Assembly (NCBI GenBank): GCA_964496575.1
Contig: CAZCAC010000060.1
Location: forward strand, 1 to 50,750
Length of the DNA stretch: 50,750 nucleotides
Direction: 5' to 3'
Source: CAZCAC01 sp964496575
GTDB lineage: Bacteria; Planctomycetota; UBA1135; GCA-002686595
Under the pieces are notes generated by a model. The model searched no databases and had not been told where the DNA came from. It was given only the letters and a program-made list of their open reading frames with translations. Position 1 is the stretch's first letter. The number at the start of each line of letters is the position of its first letter. Both the position numbers and the translations under genes were made by a program. This document shows, one piece after another, positions 8,680 through 21,213 of the stretch.

Positions 8680-10092
8680 TCAGGGCTGCATGTACACGAC
8701 CAGGCCGTCGGTGAGATTCGCAACACCGCCGGGGCCGCTCGGATCCCGGAACCAATACTGGAAGTGGAAGGGCTCACCCGCGACGACCGCCAGGCTGGCG
8801 GTGCCGGTGGTCACTCCGGTGTAGTCGATCGCCTGCGTCACCGTATTGCCGACGGGCGGGGTCACCTGGCTGATCCGTTGCAGGCCGGCTCCGGCGAGGC
8901 ACAGGAAGCCGCTGAAGAAGGGCCTCCGCCTCGCGGCCGGTCCCGCGATGAAGATCCCGATCCCGGGCGCCTGCGGGACCGACTGTGCGATCAGGGTCAG
9001 GTCGTTGGCCGAGATGCTCGCCGTTCCCGTCGCGTTGATCGTGGCGGCGGCACCCGACGAGTTCACCGTCGACGTGCAGTAGCCCTGAAAATCACCGCAG
9101 CCGACGGAGAATTGCCGGTACTGGAGGAGGGACAGCGGCCCGCCGTCATCGATGGTCAGGAACAGGTGACGCCCACCGTCACAGTCTTCGCGGGAGACGA
9201 GCGCGAGGCCCTCGTACTGCGCTCCGCTGGGTCCGTTGTAGACTCCCCGCGCATGCAGCATGCGGTATTCGTGCCCGGCGACCGGGCTCGAGGAGAGCTC
9301 CAGCGCGCTCAGGTAGTTTCCGCCGAAGCCGTGCCACGCGTAGAGCCGGTTCGTCGAGCGATCGAACTCCAGCCCGTTCACGAAGGAGAGCGCGAAGCCA
9401 TCGGGGTCATTGCCGACGAAGACGCGGTACTCGCCGACGAAATCGAAGGTCCCGGACGTCCGATCGAGATCGAAGGCGAAGATCCCTCCACCGTTCTGAT
9501 GTCCGACGAGCATCAGGCCCCCCATGCCGCCCTGGCTCGTGTAGGCGGCGCCATCGGCGTCGACGAAGCCGGCGGCGGTCAGCGCGTCGTCGGGGACGAA
9601 CGTGATCCCCTCGGATCCCAGGTTCCCGCTCAACGGAAGGAAGGGACTGGTATCCCAGGAGTTGGTGATGACCTTCGAGCCGTATGCGGAGACGTCGTAC
9701 TCCCGGATGACCTCGTCGCCTTCGAGGATCGCGTAGATGGTGTCCTCCGAGAGGTCGGCCTGAGTGACTCCCTCGAAGTCCCCGAAGCCGGACCAGATAC
9801 CCGGCTGACCCAGCCGCGTATCGATGACGAACCCTCCGTTGCCGTCCTCGACGATGGCCCAGAGCCTCGAGTTCGCCGAGCCGGGACCGTTACGACACAC
9901 CCACAAGGTGCGCGTGAGGGGGTTCCACATGGCGCCGCTCAGATCGTAGTGCAGCTCCGGGTCGAGGCTCGCCAGGGAGGTCGCGGCGCCCTCGCTCTCC
10001 GCCGGCCATGGCGAGATCTGGGATACCGCGGGGCGCAGCAGAAGAGCCGCGGCGACGAGGACGAGCAGCAGGGGCTTGATTCTCCGGGCCAT
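8680..10092 (-). CDS. Secreted esterase/phytase-like propeller protein with planctomycete C-terminal module
   Basis: Protein of 470 residues with a clear signal peptide (LLLVLVAAALLLRPAVSQ). Residues about 30-330 resemble SdiA-regulated/phytase-like six-bladed propellers: GAMWNPLTRTLWVCRNG, DFEGVTQ, GSEGITFVPD, VNGLEFDRSTNRLYAWHG and YEGLALVSRED are evenly spaced blade motifs. Residues 338-470 are the C-terminal module shared with four other proteins here (YCTSTVNSSGAAATINATG, then NDLTL, WFRDP, NLTDGL, ending in a hydrophobic strand). The ATG is seven bases after the stop of the HlyD-like gene, so it is the last gene of the CotH-VTC-DUF4956-HlyD operon. Whether it is a hydrolase or only a propeller is undecided. 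Confidence 0.85.
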   Translation of the reverse strand: MARRIKPLLLVLVAAALLLRPAVSQISPWPAESEGAATSLASLDPELHYDLSGAMWNPLTRTLWVCRNGPGSANSRLWAIVEDGNGGFVIDTRLGQPGIWSGFGDFEGVTQADLSEDTIYAILEGDEVIREYDVSAYGSKVITNSWDTSPFLPLSGNLGSEGITFVPDDALTAAGFVDADGAAYTSQGGMGGLMLVGHQNGGGIFAFDLDRTSGTFDFVGEYRVFVGNDPDGFALSFVNGLEFDRSTNRLYAWHGFGGNYLSALELSSSPVAGHEYRMLHARGVYNGPSGAQYEGLALVSREDCDGGRHLFLTIDDGGPLSLLQYRQFSVGCGDFQGYCTSTVNSSGAAATINATGTASISANDLTLIAQSVPQAPGIGIFIAGPAARRRPFFSGFLCLAGAGLQRISQVTPPVGNTVTQAIDYTGVTTGTASLAVVAGEPFHFQYWFRDPSGPGGVANLTDGLVVYMQP

Positions 10093-10098
10093 CGGAAT

Positions 10099-11373
10099 TC
10101 AGGGTAGCTCGGCCTGGACGATCTCGCCGGGAACGAGGCGCAGCGCCTCGGGAGGAGCCACGAGCAGCGTGCGTCCGTAGAGCGGGCGATCGGGCTGCGG
10201 CCACAGACGCTCGGGAAGCATCTCGACCCCACCACCGAAGCCGAGCACGCGCGCCTCGGAGGTGATCCGGGGAGCCGAGGCTCGCGCGACCAGCAGCGTG
10301 GACGGCAGGTCGTCGTCTCGCACCACGGGCTCCGACAGGTAGACGACGACGAACTCGGCCTTCTGGGAGTGAACGCTGACCACCGGCGTGCCGGCCAGGA
10401 CCACCTGCCCCGGCAAGGCCCGGACCGAGGTCACACGCCCGTCGATCGTGCTCTTGAGCTCGAGCGCCTCGAGGTCGATGCGCAGCGCCTCGACCTCGGA
10501 TCGCCGGAGCTCGAGGCGTCGCTCGATCACGCGCACGTCCGCCAGGGCGGCGGCGTGGGCCGCTTCCTCCAGGCTCGCCCGCTCGCGAGCCGGCCCGGGG
10601 GCGGTGGAGGGCTCGCCGAGCGACTGCCGGACCTCCTCGAGGCGCCCCTCGAGCTCGATCGCCCCCGCGCGAGTCGCCTCCAGCGACGCCTCCAGCGCCG
10701 CGATCTCTCGACGGGCCTCCTGCTCCTGCAGCTCGAGATCCTCGGTATCGGCGAGCTGACCGACGTTCAGGTCCGAGAGGTTTCGTGCCCGCGCGAGCCT
10801 GAGCGTGACCAGGTCCGCGGCGAGACGCTCCGTCTCCAGCTCACCCTCGAGGGCGATCACCGCCAGGCGGCGGTCGTGTGCCTCCATCTCCATCCGGAGC
10901 AGCGAGTCGAACCGACGCGAATCGTTCGCCTCCTCGTCGACGGAGAGCGTCACGTCGGAAATCCGATACTCGAGCACCCGTTCGGCCGTGAGCACCTCGT
11001 GGCGTCGCGCCACGGCGGAGAGCTCGGACGCCACGGCCGCGGCCTGGCGTTCGGCCACCGCGAGCCTCGCGTCGATCTCGGTGCCGTCCAGGACGCCGAG
11101 CAGGGTCCCGCGGGTCACGAGGGTCCCGGGCTCGACGAACACCTCCGCGACCGTTCCATCCCGGGCGAAGCCGAGCCTGGCCTCGACGGGCATTACCGTT
11201 CCGGGCACGCGATTCGGGGCTTCGGACAAACCGGCCATCCAGAAGGCGACGGCCCCCGTCCCGAGCCAGATGAGTACCTGAACGGGACCGCGCAGGAACT
11301 GCTTGATCCGGAGTCCGATCGGAGTCCTGACCCGCTTGATCGGGGGCAATGTGGGGCTGGATTCGACCGACAT
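10099..11373 (-). CDS. HlyD/RND-type membrane-fusion adaptor
   Basis: Protein of 424 residues: a short cytoplasmic N-terminus, one membrane span (VLIWLGTGAVAFWMAGL, about 33-49), and a split lipoyl/beta-barrel domain. The first half is at GTVAEVFVEPGTLVTRGTLL; the second is at STIDGRVTSVRALPGQVVLA. Between them runs a long Leu/Glu/Arg-rich coiled-coil hairpin (about residues 110-310). The family joins inner-membrane transporters to outer-membrane channels, but no transporter or TolC-type channel is adjacent. The upstream gene ends six bases before this ATG and contributes GGAG as the ribosome site. In this operon it may link the VTC/DUF4956 proteins to the envelope; that is inference. Confidence 0.85.
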   Translation of the reverse strand: MSVESSPTLPPIKRVRTPIGLRIKQFLRGPVQVLIWLGTGAVAFWMAGLSEAPNRVPGTVMPVEARLGFARDGTVAEVFVEPGTLVTRGTLLGVLDGTEIDARLAVAERQAAAVASELSAVARRHEVLTAERVLEYRISDVTLSVDEEANDSRRFDSLLRMEMEAHDRRLAVIALEGELETERLAADLVTLRLARARNLSDLNVGQLADTEDLELQEQEARREIAALEASLEATRAGAIELEGRLEEVRQSLGEPSTAPGPARERASLEEAAHAAALADVRVIERRLELRRSEVEALRIDLEALELKSTIDGRVTSVRALPGQVVLAGTPVVSVHSQKAEFVVVYLSEPVVRDDDLPSTLLVARASAPRITSEARVLGFGGGVEMLPERLWPQPDRPLYGRTLLVAPPEALRLVPGEIVQAELP

Positions 11374-11379
11374 CTTCGA

Positions 11380-12081
11380 TCACATCTCCACGTTGATGTC
11401 GTGCAGGACCAGCTGCGCGCTGACCACGCCGGGGGTCCCCCGCAGCAGGCGCACCAGCTCGGAGCTGCGCCCGGGGTCCCGCAACCGAACGGCGTTCACG
11501 ACCTCGAGCGTATCGCCGAGCTCGTGCCGCGATTCCTGGTGCACCCGCCCGCAGAAGGCGTCGAGGATCGCCTCGACTCCCGCTCGGGTCGCACCTTCCT
11601 CGTCGTCCTCCAGGTTGTACGTGAGATGCCCGTCGAAACGCGTCTTGGTGCCGAAGGACATCAGGTGCAGGTAGATGAGGAGGCTGAGCAGCACGAAGGC
11701 GCCGATCAGCGCGACGCCGAAGCGCTTCGTACCGGTGGCCATGCCCAGGATGAGCACGGCCAGGACGTAGGTCGTGTCCCGCGTGTCCTTGAGGACGTTG
11801 CGGAAGCGCACGATCGCCAGGGCACCCAGGAGCCCGAACGCGGTGATCAGGCTGTCGCCGATCACGTGGACGAGCAGGGACGAGACGAAGGCCAGGATGA
11901 CCAGCGACTGGGTGAAGCCCCTGGAATAGGAGAGCCCGTGATGCGTGCGCTGGTAAACCCAGGCAGTCGTCTGACCGAGGAAGACCGCCAGCATCAGGGA
12001 CGCCACCAGCAGGGCCAGTCCCCCGTTGTTTCCGGATGGATCGGGGAACATCGTGTCGACGAGGTGCTGAAACTCGATCAA
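11380..12081 (-). CDS. DUF4956 integral membrane protein
   Basis: Protein of 233 residues with about four membrane spans (GGLALLVASLMLAVFLG; SLVILAFVSSLLVHVIG; YVLAVLILGMATG; VALIGAFVLLSLLIYLHL). It has the conserved GALAIVRFRNVLKDTRDTTY loop that I associate with DUF4956, then a cytoplasmic tail of about 80 residues resembling a small alpha/beta domain. DUF4956 genes are known to sit beside VTC-domain and CotH genes, as here. The start is an unusual TTG (12081-12079) overlapping the TGA of the preceding VTC gene as TTGA, with GAGGTGG nine to ten bases upstream, so translation is coupled. Function is not established; a channel or membrane partner of the VTC enzyme is plausible. Confidence 0.88.
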   Translation of the reverse strand: MIEFQHLVDTMFPDPSGNNGGLALLVASLMLAVFLGQTTAWVYQRTHHGLSYSRGFTQSLVILAFVSSLLVHVIGDSLITAFGLLGALAIVRFRNVLKDTRDTTYVLAVLILGMATGTKRFGVALIGAFVLLSLLIYLHLMSFGTKTRFDGHLTYNLEDDEEGATRAGVEAILDAFCGRVHQESRHELGDTLEVVNAVRLRDPGRSSELVRLLRGTPGVVSAQLVLHDINVEM

Positions 12082-12875
12082 GTCACCACCTCATTCCTTT
12101 CAGGAGGGGAATTCGCGATCGCATCCAGGCGGTACAGCGGGGGGCCACTCCGAGTGTGCTGCGTGCGCAGCAGCGCAGCCTTGAGTGAACTGACGTACTT
12201 GGGGATGGACTCGCGCATCAGCTGCAGTCGGTCGACCAGATGGGAGACCCACAGGGGACAGGTGTTCGTGAACTTGATCTCCACCACGACCCCGTCGATC
12301 GGGGTTCTGTGCCAGTTCGCACCTCCGAGCGAACAGTCGGGCGATCGGGTGACCGCGTGCTGGATGTCGTAATCAAAGGTCAGGCGTACGGGATCGTGCG
12401 CGCGGGACTCGTAGGCCTCGCGTTCATATCTTACCCGAACGACCGGCTCGGCCAAAATCTGTCGCATCCGCCAGCGGAACCTCACCAGGTCCTCGGGCAG
12501 GTTCTCCGTGAGCTCACGGCCCGCCAGGACTCTCGAGGCCGCCGCGCGGTTGATCGCGCAGCGGTTCTTGAGCACCACCTGGTCGGAGCGCTTCTTAATC
12601 TCGAAGTACAGCGGCGTGTCCGGGTCGTCCGAATACGAGCGCACCCGCAGCTTGTACCGATTGCGCCGGCCTTCGCACGTCGACTGGAACAGATCCAGGG
12701 TCGGACTGTCGTAGTACAGGCTCGAGATCGTGTACCGGTGGCCCCTTCGGTGGATCGCGTAGCGATCCGGCCGCATGTACTGCCGGACCATTCCACGGAT
12801 GACGGGGATGGTCTCCGGTTCCACGAGGTACTTGCATTCGAACCTCGAAGCGAGAGTCTTGTCGGAATCCAGCAC
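12078..12875 (-). CDS. VTC-domain protein (polyphosphate-polymerase fold)
   Basis: Protein of 265 residues made almost entirely of a VTC domain, the tunnel-fold catalytic domain that in yeast Vtc4 makes polyphosphate from ATP. Visible hallmarks are the N-terminal SRFECKYLVE, the strand YTISSLYYDSP, and the basic stretch RRNRYKLRVRSY. FEIKKRSDQVVLKNR follows, with Lys/Arg pointing into the tunnel, and then VVEIKFTNTCPLWV near the C-terminus with its Glu-x-Lys. No upstream ATG fits: the frame runs back into the CotH gene. The likely start is GTG at 12875-12873, just after the CotH stop at 12901-12899. The stop overlaps the TTG of the DUF4956 gene. Polyphosphate synthesis is a family expectation, not shown; the substrate in CotH-linked bacterial VTC proteins is open. 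Confidence 0.85.
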   Translation of the reverse strand: MLDSDKTLASRFECKYLVEPETIPVIRGMVRQYMRPDRYAIHRRGHRYTISSLYYDSPTLDLFQSTCEGRRNRYKLRVRSYSDDPDTPLYFEIKKRSDQVVLKNRCAINRAAASRVLAGRELTENLPEDLVRFRWRMRQILAEPVVRVRYEREAYESRAHDPVRLTFDYDIQHAVTRSPDCSLGGANWHRTPIDGVVVEIKFTNTCPLWVSHLVDRLQLMRESIPKYVSSLKAALLRTQHTRSGPPLYRLDAIANSPPERNEVVT

Positions 12876-12898
12876 AGCGTGTCCAGGTCTTCGATCGA

Positions 12899-15388
12899 CT
12901 ACGGCACGAAGGTCAAGGATAGACCGTCCGAGAGGTTGAAGCCAGCCCCTCCCGCGGGTGGATCGCGGAACCAGCACTGGAAGTTGTGCGTCTCCCCGGC
13001 ATCGATGCTGTCGAGGAAGGACATCGTCTCGAAGTCGAGGGCCACGCTGAACTCGCCGGCCGGAGTGGAAACCTGCGCGGGGGAGATCCGGACGATCCCT
13101 CCGCCGGCGCACCGGTAGCCGTCGCCGAAGGCGATCTGGATCTGGTTCGGGCCGAAGAAGAACAGGCCGAACTGGCTGGCCGGCGCCGAGGTCGTCAAGA
13201 GGGTCAGGTCGTTGACCTGGAGACTCGCGCTACCCGTGGCGCTGATGGCGGCTCCAGCACCGGAGGAGTTGACCGCCCCGATGCAGTAGTTCGTGCCGAT
13301 GTTGCACTCCGTCGAGGCACTCCAGCTGCCCGGGCTACCGAGGTCTCCTCCTGCGGAAGCGACCGAGTTCTGGGCGTCGCCGGGGTAGGCGAGGAACCAG
13401 CTGTAGGGATCCTCCTGCCCGAGACCGCCCGAGCAGACCGACGCGCTCGCATCCCTGGCACGCACGCTGCCGGGGAAGTCCTCGTCCCCGTAGGTCAGCC
13501 GATCCACGACCTCGCCCAGGTCGTTGAACACGTTGATCTGGTCGTTGCGTCCCAGGGGCGCCGTGCTGGAGCCCAGGACCGTGACTCCCGAGAGCCCCCA
13601 GGCGGTAACGAAGGCCGAGGGGGTCGATTCGGTGATGATCACCGACTCGCCGGCCGCCACGATGCCCGCCGCCGAGAGGTCGAAGGTCCCGGGAACCGCG
13701 CTCTGGTCGTCGTAGCTCCAGCCCGTGAGGTCGATGGGCGCGCCCGACAGGTTGGTGAGCTCGAAGAACTCACCGTCGGAGCCGGAGTACATGTACTCGG
13801 TGATGCGCATCCCGGTCGTTCCGAAAGTGTAGCCGAGCTCGAGCGGCTGGAACTCCGTGTACTTGGGATGGAAGCTCAGGGAGCCGTAGCTGTTCGCCGA
13901 CTCGGCGCCCACGTAGTAGCTGACCACCTGGCCGGGGTAGGCCACGATCGGGAGCACGGCGCCGTAGACGCCGTCACCCGCCGCACCGTCGCCGGACAGG
14001 CCGTTGTCCAGCATCGGAGTCCGCAGGTAGCTTCCCGGCGCGGGGAGGTAGAACAGCTCCACCTGCGCGACCGGAACGACCGGGCCGTCGACCTCCGCGG
14101 TGATGTACACGGTATCCGTCGTCGAGGGGGAATCGGAGCTGGCGTCGACCCACAGGATCTCTGGGGCCGGGGCCGACACCTCCGAGTTGTTGTCCATCAG
14201 GGCCTTGCGCTGATTGACGAACGGGCGGAGGCCGGGCACCGAGCCACCTCCGGGTCCACCGCCGCCGAGGTTCACGGTCTGGGTGAAGTTGTCCAGGAAC
14301 TTCTGATACGAGTAGAGCTTCTTGGGATCCGCCTGCACCGCGGCGTCGATCAGATCCCGGTGTGCGTAGATGATCGGCTCCAGCTGGGCCCAGTCGAACT
14401 CCTCGAGCGCGGCGCGCAGGTGCGCCATGTACCGCTGCCGCAGCTCGGGCACGTCGAGCATGTGGCTGAGGACGGGCTTCTTGCTGTCGCCGAAGTGGTA
14501 GGTCGGAGACCAGCTCTTCGTGAAGCACTCGTTGCCGTCGGTCTGGAGCAGGTGCATGCGACCGTCCACCGGGTCGCGATACGTCACGAAGTCGGCGCCC
14601 TTGTTGACGTAGCTGTCGTCATCCGTGAACAGGTTCTCGAGGGTCACCGACCGGATCGACGGATCGATTGCGAACACGGTGTCGATCTGCTCCCAGTTCG
14701 CCAGCGGCGTATGGGTCACCGCGTAGCACACGTCGATCAGCGTGCCGATCGGATCCGCCAGGCCGCCGTCGTCCTTGACCTCGTAGCCGTCGTAGTTGTT
14801 GTGGTTGGTCCCCACGTACTGCAAGCCCGGGCCGTTCGGGTTGTTCGCGCACTTGATGCGCATCCCGTCCTCGTCGTCGAAGAACTCCCGCAGCATGTCC
14901 TTGTTGAACTGCTGGACGTTGGCGTAGACTCCCCAGTTCTGCGAGTTGAGGGTGAGGAGGACGTGGTTCGAGCGCCCGTTCGGGATGTACCGCGTGAGGA
15001 AGTTGTTGTACGCCACCTCGCGGCAGAACGTCGGGTCGCGGTGCGCGTTGTTCAGGTTGAGGGTGTCGTAGCCGACCAGGTCCTGCCCGTCGTGAACGTG
15101 GTCCATCGCGATGTTGAAGGACACCTTCTGCGAACCCGGTGGCAGCGTCGTGAACGACGTGTTGCCCCGGATGCGGACACCAACGTCGGGGTAGACGGTG
15201 CCTTCGAACGTGAGGTCGGCGAGGATCTCCGTCTGAGAGGGGTAGTTCTGCAGCAGGAGTTGCCACCAGTTCGTGTCGTGAAACGCCAGGTCGATCGTGC
15301 GGAGCACCGTGGTGTCGTACAGGTCCTGAGCGGAGGCGGTCGGGGCCAGGGTCGCCAGGAACACGAGTAGGAAGCGTGAGTGCATCAT
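12899..15388 (-). CDS. CotH-kinase-family secreted protein with lamin-tail and C-terminal planctomycete modules
   Basis: Protein of 829 residues. Signal peptide (LLVFLATLAPTASAQ), then a CotH domain at about 22-400. Within it are GVRIRGNTSFTTLPPGSQK, LNLNNAHRDPTFCREVAYN, VYANVQQFNKDMLREFF, DDDSYVNKGADF and LLQTDGNECF, matching the CotH pattern of an atypical secreted protein kinase. An Ig-like linker follows, then a lamin-tail domain (MRITEYMYSGSDGEFFELTN, at about 527-650). The shared C-terminal module begins at Y701 (YCIGAVNSSGAGAAISATG to NLSDGLSLTF). It is the first gene of a five-gene minus-strand operon with VTC, DUF4956, HlyD and propeller proteins. CotH kinases phosphorylate secreted substrates in Bacillus; the target here is unknown. 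The ATG is doubled (MM) with no clear Shine-Dalgarno. Confidence 0.9.
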   Translation of the reverse strand: MMHSRFLLVFLATLAPTASAQDLYDTTVLRTIDLAFHDTNWWQLLLQNYPSQTEILADLTFEGTVYPDVGVRIRGNTSFTTLPPGSQKVSFNIAMDHVHDGQDLVGYDTLNLNNAHRDPTFCREVAYNNFLTRYIPNGRSNHVLLTLNSQNWGVYANVQQFNKDMLREFFDDEDGMRIKCANNPNGPGLQYVGTNHNNYDGYEVKDDGGLADPIGTLIDVCYAVTHTPLANWEQIDTVFAIDPSIRSVTLENLFTDDDSYVNKGADFVTYRDPVDGRMHLLQTDGNECFTKSWSPTYHFGDSKKPVLSHMLDVPELRQRYMAHLRAALEEFDWAQLEPIIYAHRDLIDAAVQADPKKLYSYQKFLDNFTQTVNLGGGGPGGGSVPGLRPFVNQRKALMDNNSEVSAPAPEILWVDASSDSPSTTDTVYITAEVDGPVVPVAQVELFYLPAPGSYLRTPMLDNGLSGDGAAGDGVYGAVLPIVAYPGQVVSYYVGAESANSYGSLSFHPKYTEFQPLELGYTFGTTGMRITEYMYSGSDGEFFELTNLSGAPIDLTGWSYDDQSAVPGTFDLSAAGIVAAGESVIITESTPSAFVTAWGLSGVTVLGSSTAPLGRNDQINVFNDLGEVVDRLTYGDEDFPGSVRARDASASVCSGGLGQEDPYSWFLAYPGDAQNSVASAGGDLGSPGSWSASTECNIGTNYCIGAVNSSGAGAAISATGSASLQVNDLTLLTTSAPASQFGLFFFGPNQIQIAFGDGYRCAGGGIVRISPAQVSTPAGEFSVALDFETMSFLDSIDAGETHNFQCWFRDPPAGGAGFNLSDGLSLTFVP

Positions 15389-15861
15389 TGGGGTTTCTCG
15401 GGGTGGAACAACTCGGGGATGACGGTGGACAGGTCGCGCCGGGGATGCGGTCGGCGGCGGCGACGCAGCCGGTCACCGCCCCTTCACTGGATATTCGCTC
15501 TGCGCCAACAGGGCGCTACCGCATCCTTCATCATACCCTTATACCGACGATTCGGGTCGGGCCTACCAGGCCTCTGTGGGGTGTTGTGAACGTGCTCCTG
15601 GATGTTGCGACCGGCATCGCCGGGAGATCCTCCTTCCACGCTCGAGGTCGGACCCCGCTGCGAACATTAAGCGAGCATTAGAACCGCCGGCATCGAACCG
15701 GTATCGACGTCGACGAGACCGAGACCCGCCGCGTTGTCGCCGTCTCAACCCACCAGCGACAGCACCGCTACCGGGATCGTCAATCGATCACAAAAGACGG
15801 TTTTCCTGTCCCCGGGCGGAGGTACTGCTGCAACCTTGGGTGAGGCACGACGGCCTCTCCC

Positions 15862-15972
15862 CCTGCTGGCGAACTCGAAGAGGAACCATGCGCGAGGGAC
15901 AAGCCCTGACAATACACGCAATCGGAAACCAGCAGGCAGCGGAGCGCCGGGCACCCGAAGGGGTGACCCGGC
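15862..15972 (+). ncRNA. Possible structured RNA or leader element
   Basis: CCTGCTGG at 15862-15869 can pair with CCAGCAGG at 15929-15936, enclosing AGGG/CCCT at about 15895-15907. Next comes a strong hairpin, GCCGGGCACCC (15946-15956) with GGGTGACCCGGC (15961-15972), a GAAG loop and one bulged A. Just upstream, GAGGC/GCCTC at about 15842-15857 makes another stem. Such clustering is compatible with a leader or small RNA upstream of the kamA operon. It matches no family I know; I specifically checked lysine riboswitch, SRP, tmRNA and RNase P signatures without success. Confidence 0.25.
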
Positions 15973-16096
15973 GGCTGTTCATCGATCGAACCTCGGGAAG
16001 TACTCGGGGGCGAACCCCCTCGCCCCGGACGTGATCTGAACCCGGTCTTCTCTCGCGCAGCATCCCTCCGGCGCGGCAGGCGCGGCCGGAGGCGAT

Positions 16097-16108
16097 CGAC
16101 GATCGTCG
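16097..16108. promoter_or_regulatory. 12-bp palindrome, operator candidate for the kamA operon
   Basis: CGACGATCGTCG is a perfect palindrome 73 bases before the ATG of the kamA-family gene, flanked by GCGAT/CGATC. Position fits a repressor or activator site. No regulator gene is adjacent, and in GC-rich DNA a 12-bp palindrome can be chance. Confidence 0.25.
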
Positions 16109-16181
16109 CGATCACGCTGCGGGATCCGCCGAGAAAGCCCTCGAGCCCCGAAGTATCCTCGTTCTCGAAGACTCACCACTC

Positions 16182-17259
16182 ATGACTCGTATCGATCCGA
16201 TCACCCCCTGGACCCGGCACATCCGACAGAGCATCACGACGCCCCTGGCGCTCGCCGAGGTTCTCGAGGTGGACCGCGAGATGCTCGAACAGGTCCACGC
16301 CCGCTTTCCACTTCGCGTGAGCACCTACTACCTCGACTTGATTCGTAGGGTGGGTGCCCAGATCGCCAATCAGGTCGTCCCCGACGCTCGCGAGCTGGAA
16401 GAGACTGGACTGGAAGACCCGCTGGGCGAGGAGGGGGACAGCCCCGTGCCCGGAATCTCGCACCGTTATCCCGACCGCGTGCTGTTCTACGTGAACCACC
16501 TGTGTCCGGTGTATTGCCGCTTCTGCACGCGCAAGCGGAAGGTCTCCGACCCCCACTCGGTGAGCCAGGCGCAGATCGAACAGGGAATCGACTACATCCG
16601 GGCTCATCCCGAAGTGCGGGACGTGATCGTCTCCGGGGGTGACCCGCTCATGCTGCTCGACGATCGACTCGATCACATCCTCGGCGGTCTCCGGGCGATC
16701 CCCCACGTCGAGATCATCCGGATCGGGAGCCGGGTACCGGTCGCGCTCCCCCAGCGGATCACCCCGGAGCTGGCCCGGGTCCTGCAGCGCCACCACCCCC
16801 TCTACATCAACGTGCACTTCAATCACCCGGGCGAGATCACCGAGGAATCGTCGCGAGCCTGCGCGGTGCTAGCCGACGCCGGCATTCCCCTCGGCAACCA
16901 GTCGGTCCTCTTGAAAGGGGTGAACGACGATCCCGAGGTGATGAAGGAGCTGGTGCAGAAGCTCCTCGCGATTCGCGTCAAGCCCTACCTCATCTACCTC
17001 ATGGATCTGGTGCAGGGGGCCGAACACTTCCGCACCTCCGTCCAGGACGGACTCGACATCATCCAGGCGCTGCGCGGCTTCACCTCGGGGATGGCGGTAC
17101 CAACCCTGGTGATCGACGCCCCCGGCGGCGGTGGAAAGATCCCGATCACGCCCGACGCGGTCGTGACCTTCGACGACGAGGAGATCGTCATTCGCAACTA
17201 CGAGGGTGAGCTGTACCGATACCCCAGCCACCCCGCCGATCAACCCGTCCAGACCGCGA

Positions 17260-17276
<17 letters not shown>
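16182..17276 (+). CDS. KamA-family radical SAM aminomutase (lysine 2,3-aminomutase-like)
   Basis: Protein of 364 residues. It has the radical SAM cluster motif CPVYCRFC (C108, C112, C115), SGGDPLMLLDD for SAM contact, and DAPGGGGK with K319 as the pyridoxal-phosphate lysine. The family moves the alpha-amino group of L-lysine to C3 to give beta-lysine. Related members include EpmB (EF-P modification) and glutamate or arginine aminomutases; motifs alone do not fix the substrate. It is shorter than classical lysine aminomutases (about 415 residues) and near EpmB length, but no epmA or efp gene is nearby. Instead its 3' end overlaps a Pls-type NRPS by 17 bases, arguing that it feeds a beta-amino acid to that enzyme. 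The ATG is in good context by position but lacks a strong Shine-Dalgarno. Confidence 0.92.

Positions 17277-21209
<3,933 letters not shown>

Positions 21210-21213
<4 letters not shown>

Larger units (their letters stand above)
15389..16181. other. Non-coding interval with several hairpins, no gene recognised
   Basis: This stretch of 793 bases lies between divergent genes (CotH to the left, kamA-family gene to the right). I see no convincing coding frame, tRNA or known riboswitch. Several inverted repeats cluster at about 15838-16025, and a 12-bp palindrome CGACGATCGTCG lies at 16097-16108, about 74 bases before the kamA-family ATG. It must hold the promoters for both operons. Confidence 0.6.

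Noticed and set aside
12876..13112. Longer VTC-domain protein starting inside the CotH gene
   Set aside because: The extra 79 residues overlap the CotH C-terminal module in another frame and are Arg-rich noise; VTC homology begins just after the GTG at 12875.
15838..16030. Lysine riboswitch, SRP RNA, tmRNA or RNase P RNA upstream of the aminomutase operon
   Set aside because: None of the conserved core sequences of these RNAs could be found on either strand, although hairpins are present.
15389..16181. tRNA gene in the large non-coding interval
   Set aside because: No GGTTCGANNCC-type T-loop with matching acceptor stem could be found.
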